NCBI GenBank assembly: GCA_024644425.1
Contig: JAHELA010000070.1
Span: 1 to 8,227 of the forward strand
DNA length: 8,227 nt
DNA from: Nitrosomonadaceae bacterium
Lineage (GTDB): Bacteria > Pseudomonadota > Gammaproteobacteria > Burkholderiales > Nitrosomonadaceae
Reading direction: 5' to 3'
The position numbers and the translations under genes are program-made. Below the pieces are notes generated by a model that saw nothing but the letters and a program-made list of their open reading frames with translations, searched no databases and had not been told where the DNA came from. This document shows, piece after piece, positions 1 through 6,119 of the stretch (positions are counted from its first letter, which is position 1; each line of letters opens with the position of its first letter).

Positions 1-899
1 GTAGCATCTTCATCATACAGATGCGGATATTCCCAATAAACTTTACTAGCCTTGATTGCCATTGGACTATCTAGAAACACATTCCATCGGTCTAGTTCCC
101 ACTCGTCGTAGTAGACACCCATGAAATAGAGAATTTCCTGACTTCGGCCTATTGAAAAAGCAGGAATCAGTAAATTGCCATGTTCTTCTTGCGCTTTACT
201 TACAATGTCACCAATTTCATTAATCGTTTTCTGCCGATCTCGGTGACGACGGTTTCCATAAGTACTTTCAATCAGTATATGATCGGCAAACTGGATGACA
301 GCTGGATCGTTGAGAATGGGAGTATCATACTGACCTAGGTCACCACTAAAGACGATTTTTTGCTCACGACCGTCTTCCTCCATCCAAACTTCTACACTGC
401 TAGAACCAAGTATATGTCCTGCATCTTGGAAGCAGATAGTAATTCCAGGGAGTATCTCTCGTTTCTCTCTATAACGTAGACCAACAACGTTTTTTAGAGC
501 CTTCTGGGCATCTTCCATGGTGTATAGTGGCTCTACCAGTGGTTTCTTTTTCTGGCTGCGCCATTTGTTCTCATATTCTGCATCACGCTCCTGCAATGAA
601 GCTGAATCTTGTAGCATGATATTACATAAATCACAGGTAGCATTCTGAGCGTAGATCGGACCAAGATAACCTTGCTTCACCAGTAATGGAATGCGGCCCG
701 AATGATCGATATGACCATGGCTGAGCACTACCGCACTGATCTTATCTGGTGCAAATGGAAACGGTTCCCGGTTCCTTGCTTCAACCTCGCGCCGTCCCTG
801 TATCAAGCCACAATCTAACAATACCAGATGTTCATTAGCACGAAGAATGTGACAGGAACCAGTGATGCCGCTTGTAGCACCGTAGAATTCAATGTGTAT
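1..899 (-). CDS. MBL-fold / beta-CASP RNA-processing exonuclease-like metallohydrolase, C-terminus beyond the window edge
   Basis: About 299 N-terminal residues of a metallo-beta-lactamase-fold protein of the beta-CASP (YSH1/CPSF73-like) group, which in characterised members are zinc-dependent RNA nucleases. Visible landmarks are the N-terminal strand IEFYGATSGITGSCH, the metal-binding motif SHGHIDH (H61, H63, D65, H66 if the first codon is at 899), DAGHILGS (D159, H162), FSGDLGQ with D187, the beta-CASP entry ESTYGNRRH, and IPAFSIGRSQE. Family members are usually about 450-470 residues, so roughly the last third is missing beyond position 1. The reading frame has no ATG, GTG or TTG between the upstream in-frame stop and the conserved first strand. 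By homology and ribosome-binding-site spacing the start is the ATA at 897-899, or else the ATT at 891-893. It lies downstream of ppsA on the same strand after a 254-bp gap, so it probably has its own promoter. The family call is firm; the cellular substrate is unknown. Confidence 0.9.
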   Translation of the reverse strand, partial: MHIEFYGATSGITGSCHILRANEHLVLLDCGLIQGRREVEARNREPFPFAPDKISAVVLSHGHIDHSGRIPLLVKQGYLGPIYAQNATCDLCNIMLQDSASLQERDAEYENKWRSQKKKPLVEPLYTMEDAQKALKNVVGLRYREKREILPGITICFQDAGHILGSSSVEVWMEEDGREQKIVFSGDLGQYDTPILNDPAVIQFADHILIESTYGNRRHRDRQKTINEIGDIVSKAQEEHGNLLIPAFSIGRSQEILYFMGVYYDEWELDRWNVFLDSPMAIKASKVYWEYPHLYDEDA

Positions 900-912
900 T
901 ATATCTCTCCTT
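897..912 (-). promoter_or_regulatory. Ribosome binding site and non-canonical start of the MBL gene
   Basis: A strong Shine-Dalgarno AAGGAG (907-912, minus strand) is followed after 7 nt by ATA CAC ATT GAA. Homologues commonly begin Met-His-Ile-Glu-Phe, so the ATA stands exactly where an ATG is expected, one base different. The alternative ATT at 891-893 would have a 13-nt spacer, longer than usual. Either codon would be a rare initiator. Confidence 0.6.
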
Positions 913-975
913 CTTGTTTCTAGAACAAATATGCATGAGCAGGAAAATTACGTTTTATAGATTCTTTTAGGCCTT

Positions 976-1012
976 TATTCATTTATGTAGCCCCGCACTA
1001 TACAAATGAATA
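976..1012. other. Strong inverted repeat (hairpin) between ppsA and the MBL gene
   Basis: Arms TATTCATTT (976-984) and AAATGAATA (1004-1012) are perfect 9-bp complements. After one A/C mismatch, five more pairs form (986-990 with 998-1002, one of them G-U), leaving a 7-nt loop CCCCGCA. There is no T-run on either side, so it does not look like a classical intrinsic terminator. It lies 77 to 113 nt upstream of the MBL start on that gene's strand, so it could be a leader hairpin, an operator or an RNA-processing site. Its function is unknown. Confidence 0.55.
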
Positions 1013-1024
1013 CCCGATATTACC

Positions 1025-1068
1025 TTTGCGGAATTGAGCCTAGGTTTAATGACTCAACGAACGCTAAA
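1025..1068 (-). terminator. Imperfect hairpin downstream of ppsA, possible weak terminator
   Basis: About 86 nt past the ppsA stop, TTTGCG (1025-1030) can pair with CGC-T-AAA (1062-1068), and TTGAG (1034-1038) with CTCAA (1053-1057). The two short stems are separated by an internal loop and the loop holds the palindrome CCTAGG. No clear U-tract follows, so terminator function is only a guess from position. Confidence 0.22.
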
Positions 1069-1070
1069 AT

Positions 1071-1098
1071 TTGACACACACGTACTAAAGCCTATAGA
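1071..1098 (+). promoter_or_regulatory. Sigma70-like promoter candidate pointing into the 3' end of ppsA
   Basis: A perfect -35 hexamer TTGACA (1071-1076) is followed after 16 bp by TATAGA (1093-1098), which matches the -10 consensus at 4 of 6 positions but lacks its final T. It faces right, towards the end of the convergent ppsA gene, and no plus-strand gene follows. If active it would make RNA antisense to the ppsA 3' end. It may be a chance match. Confidence 0.28.
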
Positions 1099-1153
1099 GA
1101 AAACATCACCTATTAAATTAAGTTATAAGTACCAAATTAACTATAATAAATTC

Positions 1154-3544
1154 TCAAGTCTCTCTAGCCAAATACAACCAGGTTTCCATTACCGTATCGG
1201 GGTTAAGTGAAATGCTCTTGATTCCTTCTTTCACTAACCATTTTGCTAGATCAGGATAATCTGATGGTCCTTGTCCACAAATACCAACATATTTGCCATT
1301 TTTAAGACACGCTTCTATAGCTAGATGTATTAAAGTTTTTACTGCGGGATCACGCTCATCAAATGATTTAGAAATGAGACTAGAGTCGCGGTCTAGCCCA
1401 AGAGTGAGCTGTGTAAGATCATTTGATCCGATTGAGAAACCATCAAAGTATTCCAAAAATTGATTCGCTAGCAGTGCATTTGATGGTATTTCACACATCA
1501 TAATCAATCTCAGTCCATTTTCACCACGTCTCAAACCATTCTCAGCTAGAAGTTTTATCACTTTTTTAGCCTCTGTTACAGTTCGCACAAATGGGATCAT
1601 TATTTCCACATTGGTTAGCCCCATTTCATCACGCACTTTTTTTAATGCTTGACATTCCAACTCAAAACAATCACGGAATTCTTCGGAAACATAGCGAGAG
1701 GCCCCTCGAAAACCTAGCATTGGATTTTCTTCCGTTGGTTCATATTTTTCCCCACCTAGGAGTCTAGAATATTCATTTGACTTAAAATCAGACATACGTA
1801 CGATCACAGGCTTAGGGAAAAATGCAGCCCCCAACATCGCGATACCTTCCGTAAGTTTCTTCACATAAAAATTCACCGGATTATCATAACCTGCAAAGCG
1901 ATTTTCCAAATCTAGCTTTAAGTTTGATGAAATATTAGGGTAATCAAGTACAATCTTTGGATGTACTCCGATCATCCGAGCAATAATAAATTCGAGCCGT
2001 GCTAGTCCCACCCCGTCATTTGGCAAGTGTTGAAGGGAGAAGGCCAATTTAGGATTAGCAACATTCATGGAGATCTTTACTGGTGACTTAGGCATACTTT
2101 CTAGCTTTAGATCGATAATTTCATAATCCAAAGCACCCTGGAATACATTCCCGGCGTCTCCCTCCGCACAAGAAACTGTAACCATTTGGCCTTCAGATAA
2201 TGAATCAGTAGCATTACTGCAACCCACCACTGCTGGAATACCCAATTCGCGGGCAATAATAGCAGCATGGCAAGTGCGCCCACCACGATTGGTAACAATA
2301 GCAGAGGCACGCTTCATTACTGGCTCCCAATCAGGATTGGTCATATCAGTTACTAAGACATCACCATTTTGTACCCGAGACATTTCACTAGAATCCAAAA
2401 TTATTCGTACCGGCCCACTACCGATTTTTTGGCCTATGGCGCTTCCAGAAACCAATACTTCCGATTTCGTTTTTAGACGATAACGTCTTAGCAATTCTGA
2501 CGCAGAAGAAGACTGCACTGTTTCAGGTCTCGCCTGCAAAATGTAGAGTTTGCCATCGATACCGTCTTTCCCCCATTCAATATCCATTGGCTTTTTATAG
2601 TGCCTTTCGATCATAAGTGCATGAAGAGCAAGTTCCTCTACCTCTTCATCTGTGACAGAAAATCGTTTTCGCTCAATTTCAGGAACTTGTACCGTTTCCA
2701 CAGAATGATTAACAGTTTTTCTTGTGCCAAGTTGCATCTTGACATGCTTAGAACCAAGATTACGTAGCAGAATTGCGGGTTTTCCCTGTCTTAGGGTAGG
2801 CTTATATACATAATATTCATCTGGATTTACTGCTCCCTGTACTATCGTTTCACCAAGACCATAAGAAGAAGTTACAAAAACTACTTTGTCAAACCCAGAT
2901 TCAGTGTCTAATGTAAACATTACTCCTGAAGAACTAATGTCACTACGCACCATTCGTTGAATTCCGGCAGATAGCGCCACTTCTGCGTGAATGAATCCCT
3001 TGTGGATACGATAGGAAATAGCACGGTCATTGTAAAGTGATGCAAATACGTATTTGACTGCTTCCAAGAGATTATCTAACCCATGGATATTAAGAAAGGT
3101 TTCTTGCTGCCCTGCAAAGGAGGCATTTGCTAAGTCTTCGGCGGTAGCTGATGATCGCACTGCAACAGAAACATCATCAGTTCCCGCCTCTTTAAGTAAC
3201 TTTTCGTAAGCATTAGCAATTTCTTTTTCTAGCCTAGGTGGTAATGGCGTCTCCATTATCCAGTTACGAATTTGTGAACCTGAGCTAGTTAATGCAGAAA
3301 CATCTTCAATGTTCAATATAGCTAGGTTCTTATCAATGCATTCTGCAAGACTAATCTCATCTTTTTTCTGGCTCATAAAATCACGATAGGCATTTGCAGT
3401 TGTAGCAAATCCGCTTGGCACCCTTACCCCAGCATGTGATAACTGATTAATCATTTCTCCAAGTGAAGCGTTCTTCCCGCCAACTTTTCCTATATCGGTT
3501 ATACGTAGCTCATCAAACCAGATCACATATTTAGAGTCATCCAT
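1154..3544 (-). CDS. ppsA: Phosphoenolpyruvate synthase (pyruvate, water dikinase)
   Basis: Converts pyruvate, ATP and water to phosphoenolpyruvate, AMP and phosphate, the entry step of gluconeogenesis from C3 compounds; cytoplasmic. At 796 residues it matches the family (792 in E. coli). Domain order: N-terminal ATP-grasp/pyruvate phosphate dikinase domain (about 15-345, starting with KVGGKNASLGEM and closing with QARPET near 337-342), the swivelling phosphohistidine domain with GGRTCHAA (catalytic His426, preceded by Thr424, the residue PSRP phosphorylates in E. coli), and the C-terminal PEP/pyruvate barrel with GSNDLTQLTLGLDRD and GICGQGPSD (catalytic Cys near 756). No lesion is seen. The ATG at 3544 has an AGGA Shine-Dalgarno at 3553-3556 with an 8-nt spacer. 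It is divergent from ppsR, the gene for its own regulator. Confidence 0.98.
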   Translation of the reverse strand: MDDSKYVIWFDELRITDIGKVGGKNASLGEMINQLSHAGVRVPSGFATTANAYRDFMSQKKDEISLAECIDKNLAILNIEDVSALTSSGSQIRNWIMETPLPPRLEKEIANAYEKLLKEAGTDDVSVAVRSSATAEDLANASFAGQQETFLNIHGLDNLLEAVKYVFASLYNDRAISYRIHKGFIHAEVALSAGIQRMVRSDISSSGVMFTLDTESGFDKVVFVTSSYGLGETIVQGAVNPDEYYVYKPTLRQGKPAILLRNLGSKHVKMQLGTRKTVNHSVETVQVPEIERKRFSVTDEEVEELALHALMIERHYKKPMDIEWGKDGIDGKLYILQARPETVQSSSASELLRRYRLKTKSEVLVSGSAIGQKIGSGPVRIILDSSEMSRVQNGDVLVTDMTNPDWEPVMKRASAIVTNRGGRTCHAAIIARELGIPAVVGCSNATDSLSEGQMVTVSCAEGDAGNVFQGALDYEIIDLKLESMPKSPVKISMNVANPKLAFSLQHLPNDGVGLARLEFIIARMIGVHPKIVLDYPNISSNLKLDLENRFAGYDNPVNFYVKKLTEGIAMLGAAFFPKPVIVRMSDFKSNEYSRLLGGEKYEPTEENPMLGFRGASRYVSEEFRDCFELECQALKKVRDEMGLTNVEIMIPFVRTVTEAKKVIKLLAENGLRRGENGLRLIMMCEIPSNALLANQFLEYFDGFSIGSNDLTQLTLGLDRDSSLISKSFDERDPAVKTLIHLAIEACLKNGKYVGICGQGPSDYPDLAKWLVKEGIKSISLNPDTVMETWLYLARET

Positions 3545-3672
3545 CTTTTTTTTCCTATTTACCTATGTATACTAAACATACATCTTTTAACATTTAGTGT
3601 GAGTAATATACTAAACTGCCACTTTGATTATAGTCTCACTTTTTTTGATATGTATAAACGATAATCTCCATA
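3545..3672. promoter_or_regulatory. Divergent ppsA-ppsR control region with inverted and direct repeats
   Basis: This AT-rich 128-bp gap must carry both promoters. It holds a perfect inverted repeat ATGTAT-7 nt-ATACAT (3565-3583), 21 to 39 bp before the ppsA start. It also holds an exact 10-bp direct repeat TATACTAAAC at 3568-3577 and 3607-3616, 39 bp apart; its first copy overlaps the inverted repeat. A perfect TATAAT -10 element reads leftward at 3627-3632 (towards ppsA), but I find no good -35 partner. The ppsR side has no clear Shine-Dalgarno and only weak TATA-like elements (TATAAA at 3653-3658). The repeats are candidate operator sites; the regulator is unknown. Confidence 0.4.
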
Positions 3673-4497
3673 ATGCCACTCATTCGAACTGCATATTTTG
3701 TTTCCGATCGCACTGGTATTACAATCGAAAGGCTAGGACATAGTTTACTCAAACAGTTTGAAGACCTGTCTTTTACTGAAATTACCCTACCATACGTGGA
3801 TACCCTAGAAAAAGCATCAGCCGCAGTAATGCAAATTAATCAGAGTGCTATTACCGATGGTGTCCGACCACTAATATTTAGCACTTTGGTGAATTCAAAA
3901 ATTCAATCTATTCTCAAATCTGCTAATGCATTACATTTGGATTGCTTCAACATTTTTATCAAATCACTAGAAAGAGAGCTAGAAACACATTCGTCCCTTA
4001 CTATTGGACTCTCACACAGAGCTGATAACATGCCTGATTATCATCAACGCATCAAATCAGTGAATTATTCTCTTGCGCATGATGATGGAACATCAGTAAA
4101 AGATTCGCAGCAAGCTGATATTATCTTAGTCGGTGTTTCTCGAAGTGGAAAGACTCCTACATGTCTTTATCTTGCCCTGCTGTACGGTATTTGTGCAGCA
4201 AACTATCCTCTCATTTCTGAGGACTTCAATAGTATGCTACTACCGGTACAACTCAAGAATTTTAAAGAAAAACTATTTGGCCTTACCATTGATCCAATAC
4301 GATTACATCAGATACGTAGCGAGCGCAAACTAGACAGTAAATATGCATCCCTAGAAAACTGTCAATATGAAACACAGGAAGCTGAGGCTCTTATGCGTCA
4401 GGAAGGCATACCTTACCTCGATGTAACTAACAAATCTATTGAAGAGTTAGCAACAACTTTAATACATCAGACTCAATTGGATCGGAAAGTTTATTAA
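3673..4497 (+). CDS. ppsR: PEP synthase regulatory protein (bifunctional kinase/pyrophosphorylase, DUF299 family)
   Basis: The family member in E. coli inactivates PEP synthase by ADP-dependent phosphorylation of the active-site threonine and reactivates it by Pi-dependent phosphorolysis. The protein has 274 residues against 277 in E. coli. It opens with the typical RTAYFVSDRTGITIERLGHSLL and carries the P-loop GVSRSGKT at residues 154-161, followed by PTCLYLALLYGICAANYPL. The family segments FGLTIDP and LRQIR-like LHQIRSERK lie near residues 200-216, and the C-terminus has the usual IPYLDVTNKSIEELATTLI. No damage is seen. The ATG at 3673 is chosen because homologues start just before the RTAYFVSD strand; upstream there is no evident Shine-Dalgarno. 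Its target PpsA is encoded divergently next door with threonine and histidine intact, so the switch is probably working. Confidence 0.96.
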   Translation: MPLIRTAYFVSDRTGITIERLGHSLLKQFEDLSFTEITLPYVDTLEKASAAVMQINQSAITDGVRPLIFSTLVNSKIQSILKSANALHLDCFNIFIKSLERELETHSSLTIGLSHRADNMPDYHQRIKSVNYSLAHDDGTSVKDSQQADIILVGVSRSGKTPTCLYLALLYGICAANYPLISEDFNSMLLPVQLKNFKEKLFGLTIDPIRLHQIRSERKLDSKYASLENCQYETQEAEALMRQEGIPYLDVTNKSIEELATTLIHQTQLDRKVY

Positions 4498-4537
4498 TAT
4501 CAACTTCCTATTAATTTTAATTTACTTTGAGGTTAAA

Positions 4538-4630
4538 ATGAAAGTTGCTGTTTGTAGGGCTCAATCCTATGACCGTCATTACCTGCTATTAGCAAATTAA
4601 GGTATCGGGTATGAAATGGACCCCCATTAA
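4538..4630 (+). pseudogene. Decayed N-terminal fragment resembling D-lactate dehydrogenase (2-hydroxyacid dehydrogenase)
   Basis: An ATG at 4538 with a good Shine-Dalgarno (GAGG at 4529-4532) opens a frame starting MKVAV and continuing with YDRHYL, then a TAA at 4598. D-lactate dehydrogenases of the LdhA type begin with a very similar pattern (MK-I/V-AV, six or so residues later YD-R/K, then an Asn about residue 20 followed by G-H-G-x-E-L/M). Reading through the stop gives GIGYEMD, then two more stops near 4628 and 4634, so the resemblance extends past the break. The remaining 290 or so residues of such a protein are absent. I read this as a relic with its ribosome binding site preserved. The match is from memory of the family, over about 27 residues, and could be coincidence. 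A 20-residue expressed peptide is the alternative. Confidence 0.5.
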
Positions 4631-4640
4631 GACTAAGGAC

Positions 4641-4661
4641 TAGACTATATGAACAAGTCTA
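4641..4661. other. Short inverted repeat downstream of ppsR
   Basis: TAGACT (4641-4646) and AGTCTA (4656-4661) are perfect complements around a 9-nt loop, followed by the AT-rich run ATAATTAATT. On the plus strand this is the nearest hairpin after ppsR, but it is A/T-rich, short and 144 nt past the stop, so it would be a poor terminator. It sits directly before the tRNA relic. Confidence 0.25.
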
Positions 4662-4669
4662 TAATTAAT

Positions 4670-4750
4670 TGGTAGGTCGTGGGAGGATCGAACCCTCGAC
4701 CAACGGATTAAAAGTCCTAAAGTCCTATCGTTCCTACAAATTAACGAATC
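4670..4750 (-). pseudogene. Degenerate tRNA-Lys (UUU) with intact-looking 3' half
   Basis: On the minus strand, 4717 to 4670 reads as the 3' half of a tRNA-Lys: GGACTTTTAATCC is an anticodon loop with UUU, then TTGGTC, a T-arm with loop TTCGATC, the acceptor strand ACGACCT, a discriminator A and an encoded CCA (4670-4672). The T-stem has one A/C mismatch and one G-U. The 5' half is badly degraded: TCGTTA at 4742-4747 fits the normal acceptor/position 8-9 sequence, but no D-arm can be formed, the first acceptor pairs mismatch, and GGACTTTA is duplicated just before the anticodon loop. A functional tRNA is very unlikely. Two origins fit: decay of a whole tRNA gene, or a 3'-half copy left as an integration (att) scar. 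The part 4718-4750 is the less certain portion. Confidence 0.7.
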
Positions 4751-4768
4751 TTAATAAACATTGAAAAT

Positions 4769-4788
4769 GATTAGCGATTAGCGATTAG
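4769..4788. repeat. 7-bp tandem repeat across the stop codon of the tandem Usp gene
   Basis: The unit GATTAGC (plus strand) occurs almost three times in a row (two full units plus GATTAG). On the minus strand it encodes the last residues Ile-Ala-Asn-Arg and supplies the TAA stop at 4771-4773. Because 7 is not a multiple of 3, loss of one unit would replace the final Arg with about 11 new residues, ending at a TAG inside the tRNA relic. Confidence 0.7.
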
Positions 4789-5652
4789 GACATCACATCG
4801 AACATGAGTAAGTATTTGTCTTGTGTTACTGCCTAGCAGTAGTTCCTCTACCATTCCGAGACCGTGTTTACCGAGTATAACCAAATCAGCGCCTTGTTTT
4901 TCTTCCTGTTCTAAGATGCGTTGTACAGCGTTACCATGTACAACTATAGGGCGCCAATCATTAGTGATCCCTGCATCCTTAGCAGTTTGATGGAGACGCG
5001 TATCAGCCTCTTGCTGAACTTTGTCACGGTAGCTCTGAATCGCTTCCTTTTTCTCTCCGGCTATTCGCATTCTGGCTTCATAAGGCACCTCGTAGGCATG
5101 AAATAAAGTAAGCTCGGCTTGCGGGGCAACCGATTTTGCAAGACGAATAGCTCCTAACGACCAAGGGGAGAAATCAATTGGCACGAGTACACTTTGGTAT
5201 GTTTTACGAGGAGGTTGTTTCACAGTAAGGACTGGACATTGAGTCAAACGTAACAAACGTTCAGCAGTAGCACCTAGAATCTGTTCACGGATAAAATTAT
5301 TTGTACGCGCACCCACGATAAGAAGGCTCGCTTTGAGGTCATCCATTTTAGATGCTATACTTTCGAGCACCTCTCCTTTCACCAAATGATTTCCTGCACT
5401 TACGCCGAGTGGTTCACCGATATCGTCTGCTAACTGAACTAGCAATTCATATGTCTTTGATTTAATTCGTTCTTCTATTGACTTGCTATCTTCACCTAGT
5501 AATCGCTGCAGTTCATCAAGTTCTCGTTTGTCTAAGACATGTACAAGCTCGAGTTGAGCTCCAATTTGCTGAGCTAGCATAGCAGCACGTAGCACAGTAA
5601 AACGCGATAGGGAGGAAAGGTCAGTAGCGGCGACCAAAGTGTGCAGGCTCAT
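4771..5652 (-). CDS. Tandem-domain universal stress protein (two UspA domains)
   Basis: A soluble 293-residue protein of two Usp repeats, about 1-145 and 150-293; the family acts in stress survival, often by binding ATP. Each half starts with the usual strand-helix (LVAATDLSSLSRFTVLRAA; VLVPIDFSPWSLGAIRLA) and ends with CPVLTV or CDVLIA. The second half has the full nucleotide-binding signature G-2x-G-9x-G-S (GKHG to LLLGSNT). In the first half the equivalent stretch is GARTNNFIREQILGAT: the second glycine is a threonine and the last Ser position is Ala, so ATP binding there is doubtful. The ATG at 5650-5652 overlaps the stop of the upstream single-domain usp by 4 bases (ATGA), with no strong Shine-Dalgarno, so translation is probably coupled. 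Its stop lies in a 7-bp tandem repeat. The precise role is unknown. Confidence 0.93.
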   Translation of the reverse strand: MSLHTLVAATDLSSLSRFTVLRAAMLAQQIGAQLELVHVLDKRELDELQRLLGEDSKSIEERIKSKTYELLVQLADDIGEPLGVSAGNHLVKGEVLESIASKMDDLKASLLIVGARTNNFIREQILGATAERLLRLTQCPVLTVKQPPRKTYQSVLVPIDFSPWSLGAIRLAKSVAPQAELTLFHAYEVPYEARMRIAGEKKEAIQSYRDKVQQEADTRLHQTAKDAGITNDWRPIVVHGNAVQRILEQEEKQGADLVILGKHGLGMVEELLLGSNTRQILTHVRCDVLIANR

Positions 5653-6119
5653 TGCTTTTCTTGAGGCCTAATAGTTAGAACAGCACATGGTGCATGCCTG
5701 ATTACTAACTCCGCAACACTTCCAAGAGTAAATCGTTTCCATCCACTATAACCATGTGTTCCAAGAACAATAAGATCGGCATTTAGTTCTTCTGCAACGC
5801 GAACGATTTCATGACCAGGATCACCTTCTGTGAAAATAGTTTCAACTTCTTGGTCAAATGATTTCGCTAGTTCTTCAAGAGTATTCTTTCCTCGTTGTCT
5901 GGCTTCTTCTAAACTCTCAACAAATCCAGAAAAACCTCCTGGTTCTATAGGTGTTAAATAATAGTGAGGCGGAATATTCCATGCGCTTGTATCAAATACA
6001 TGCAAAGCTTTGAGTTCTGCATTGTTTTCTTTAGCCAATAGTAGAGCATGGTTACTAGCATTTTTTGATATATCAGAAAAGTCAGTAGCTAGGATAATTC
6101 TTTTAATGGAGGCCTGCAC
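5649..6119 (-). CDS. Single-domain universal stress protein (UspA family), GTG start
   Basis: A 156-residue cytoplasmic Usp protein. It begins with IKRIILATDFSDISKNASNHALLLA and ends with the complete ATP-binding signature G-2x-G-9x-G-S (GTHG to FTLGSVAE), then CAVLTIRP. Length and the intact signature suggest an ATP-binding Usp of the UspFG-like type; this is inferred, not shown. An open frame runs upstream to an ATG at 6243-6245, but those 42 residues do not resemble a Usp N-terminus. The GTG at 6117-6119 has a strong AAGGAG (6126-6131) with a 6-nt spacer and places the first conserved strand at the normal distance, so it is chosen as the start. It is the first gene of a two-gene operon with the tandem usp (4-base overlap), and is divergent from cbpA. 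Confidence 0.92.
   Translation of the reverse strand: MQASIKRIILATDFSDISKNASNHALLLAKENNAELKALHVFDTSAWNIPPHYYLTPIEPGGFSGFVESLEEARQRGKNTLEELAKSFDQEVETIFTEGDPGHEIVRVAEELNADLIVLGTHGYSGWKRFTLGSVAELVIRHAPCAVLTIRPQEKQ

Noticed and set aside
2107..2483. Open frames overlapping ppsA in other frames
   Set aside because: They lie wholly inside a well-conserved ppsA coding region, have no ribosome binding site of note and unlikely compositions; shadows of the real gene.
4133..4333. Plus-strand open frame inside ppsR
   Set aside because: Out of frame with the clear PSRP protein and with no homology signal.
4670..4750. Functional tRNA gene
   Set aside because: No D-arm can be drawn, acceptor and anticodon stems carry mismatches, and a duplication interrupts the 5' half.
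4769..4788. Start of a CRISPR-like or other repeat array
   Set aside because: The 7-bp units are directly adjacent without spacers and number fewer than three; simple tandem repeat.
4921..5106. Plus-strand open frame opposite the tandem Usp gene
   Set aside because: Antisense to a conserved coding region, no initiation signals, no recognisable protein.
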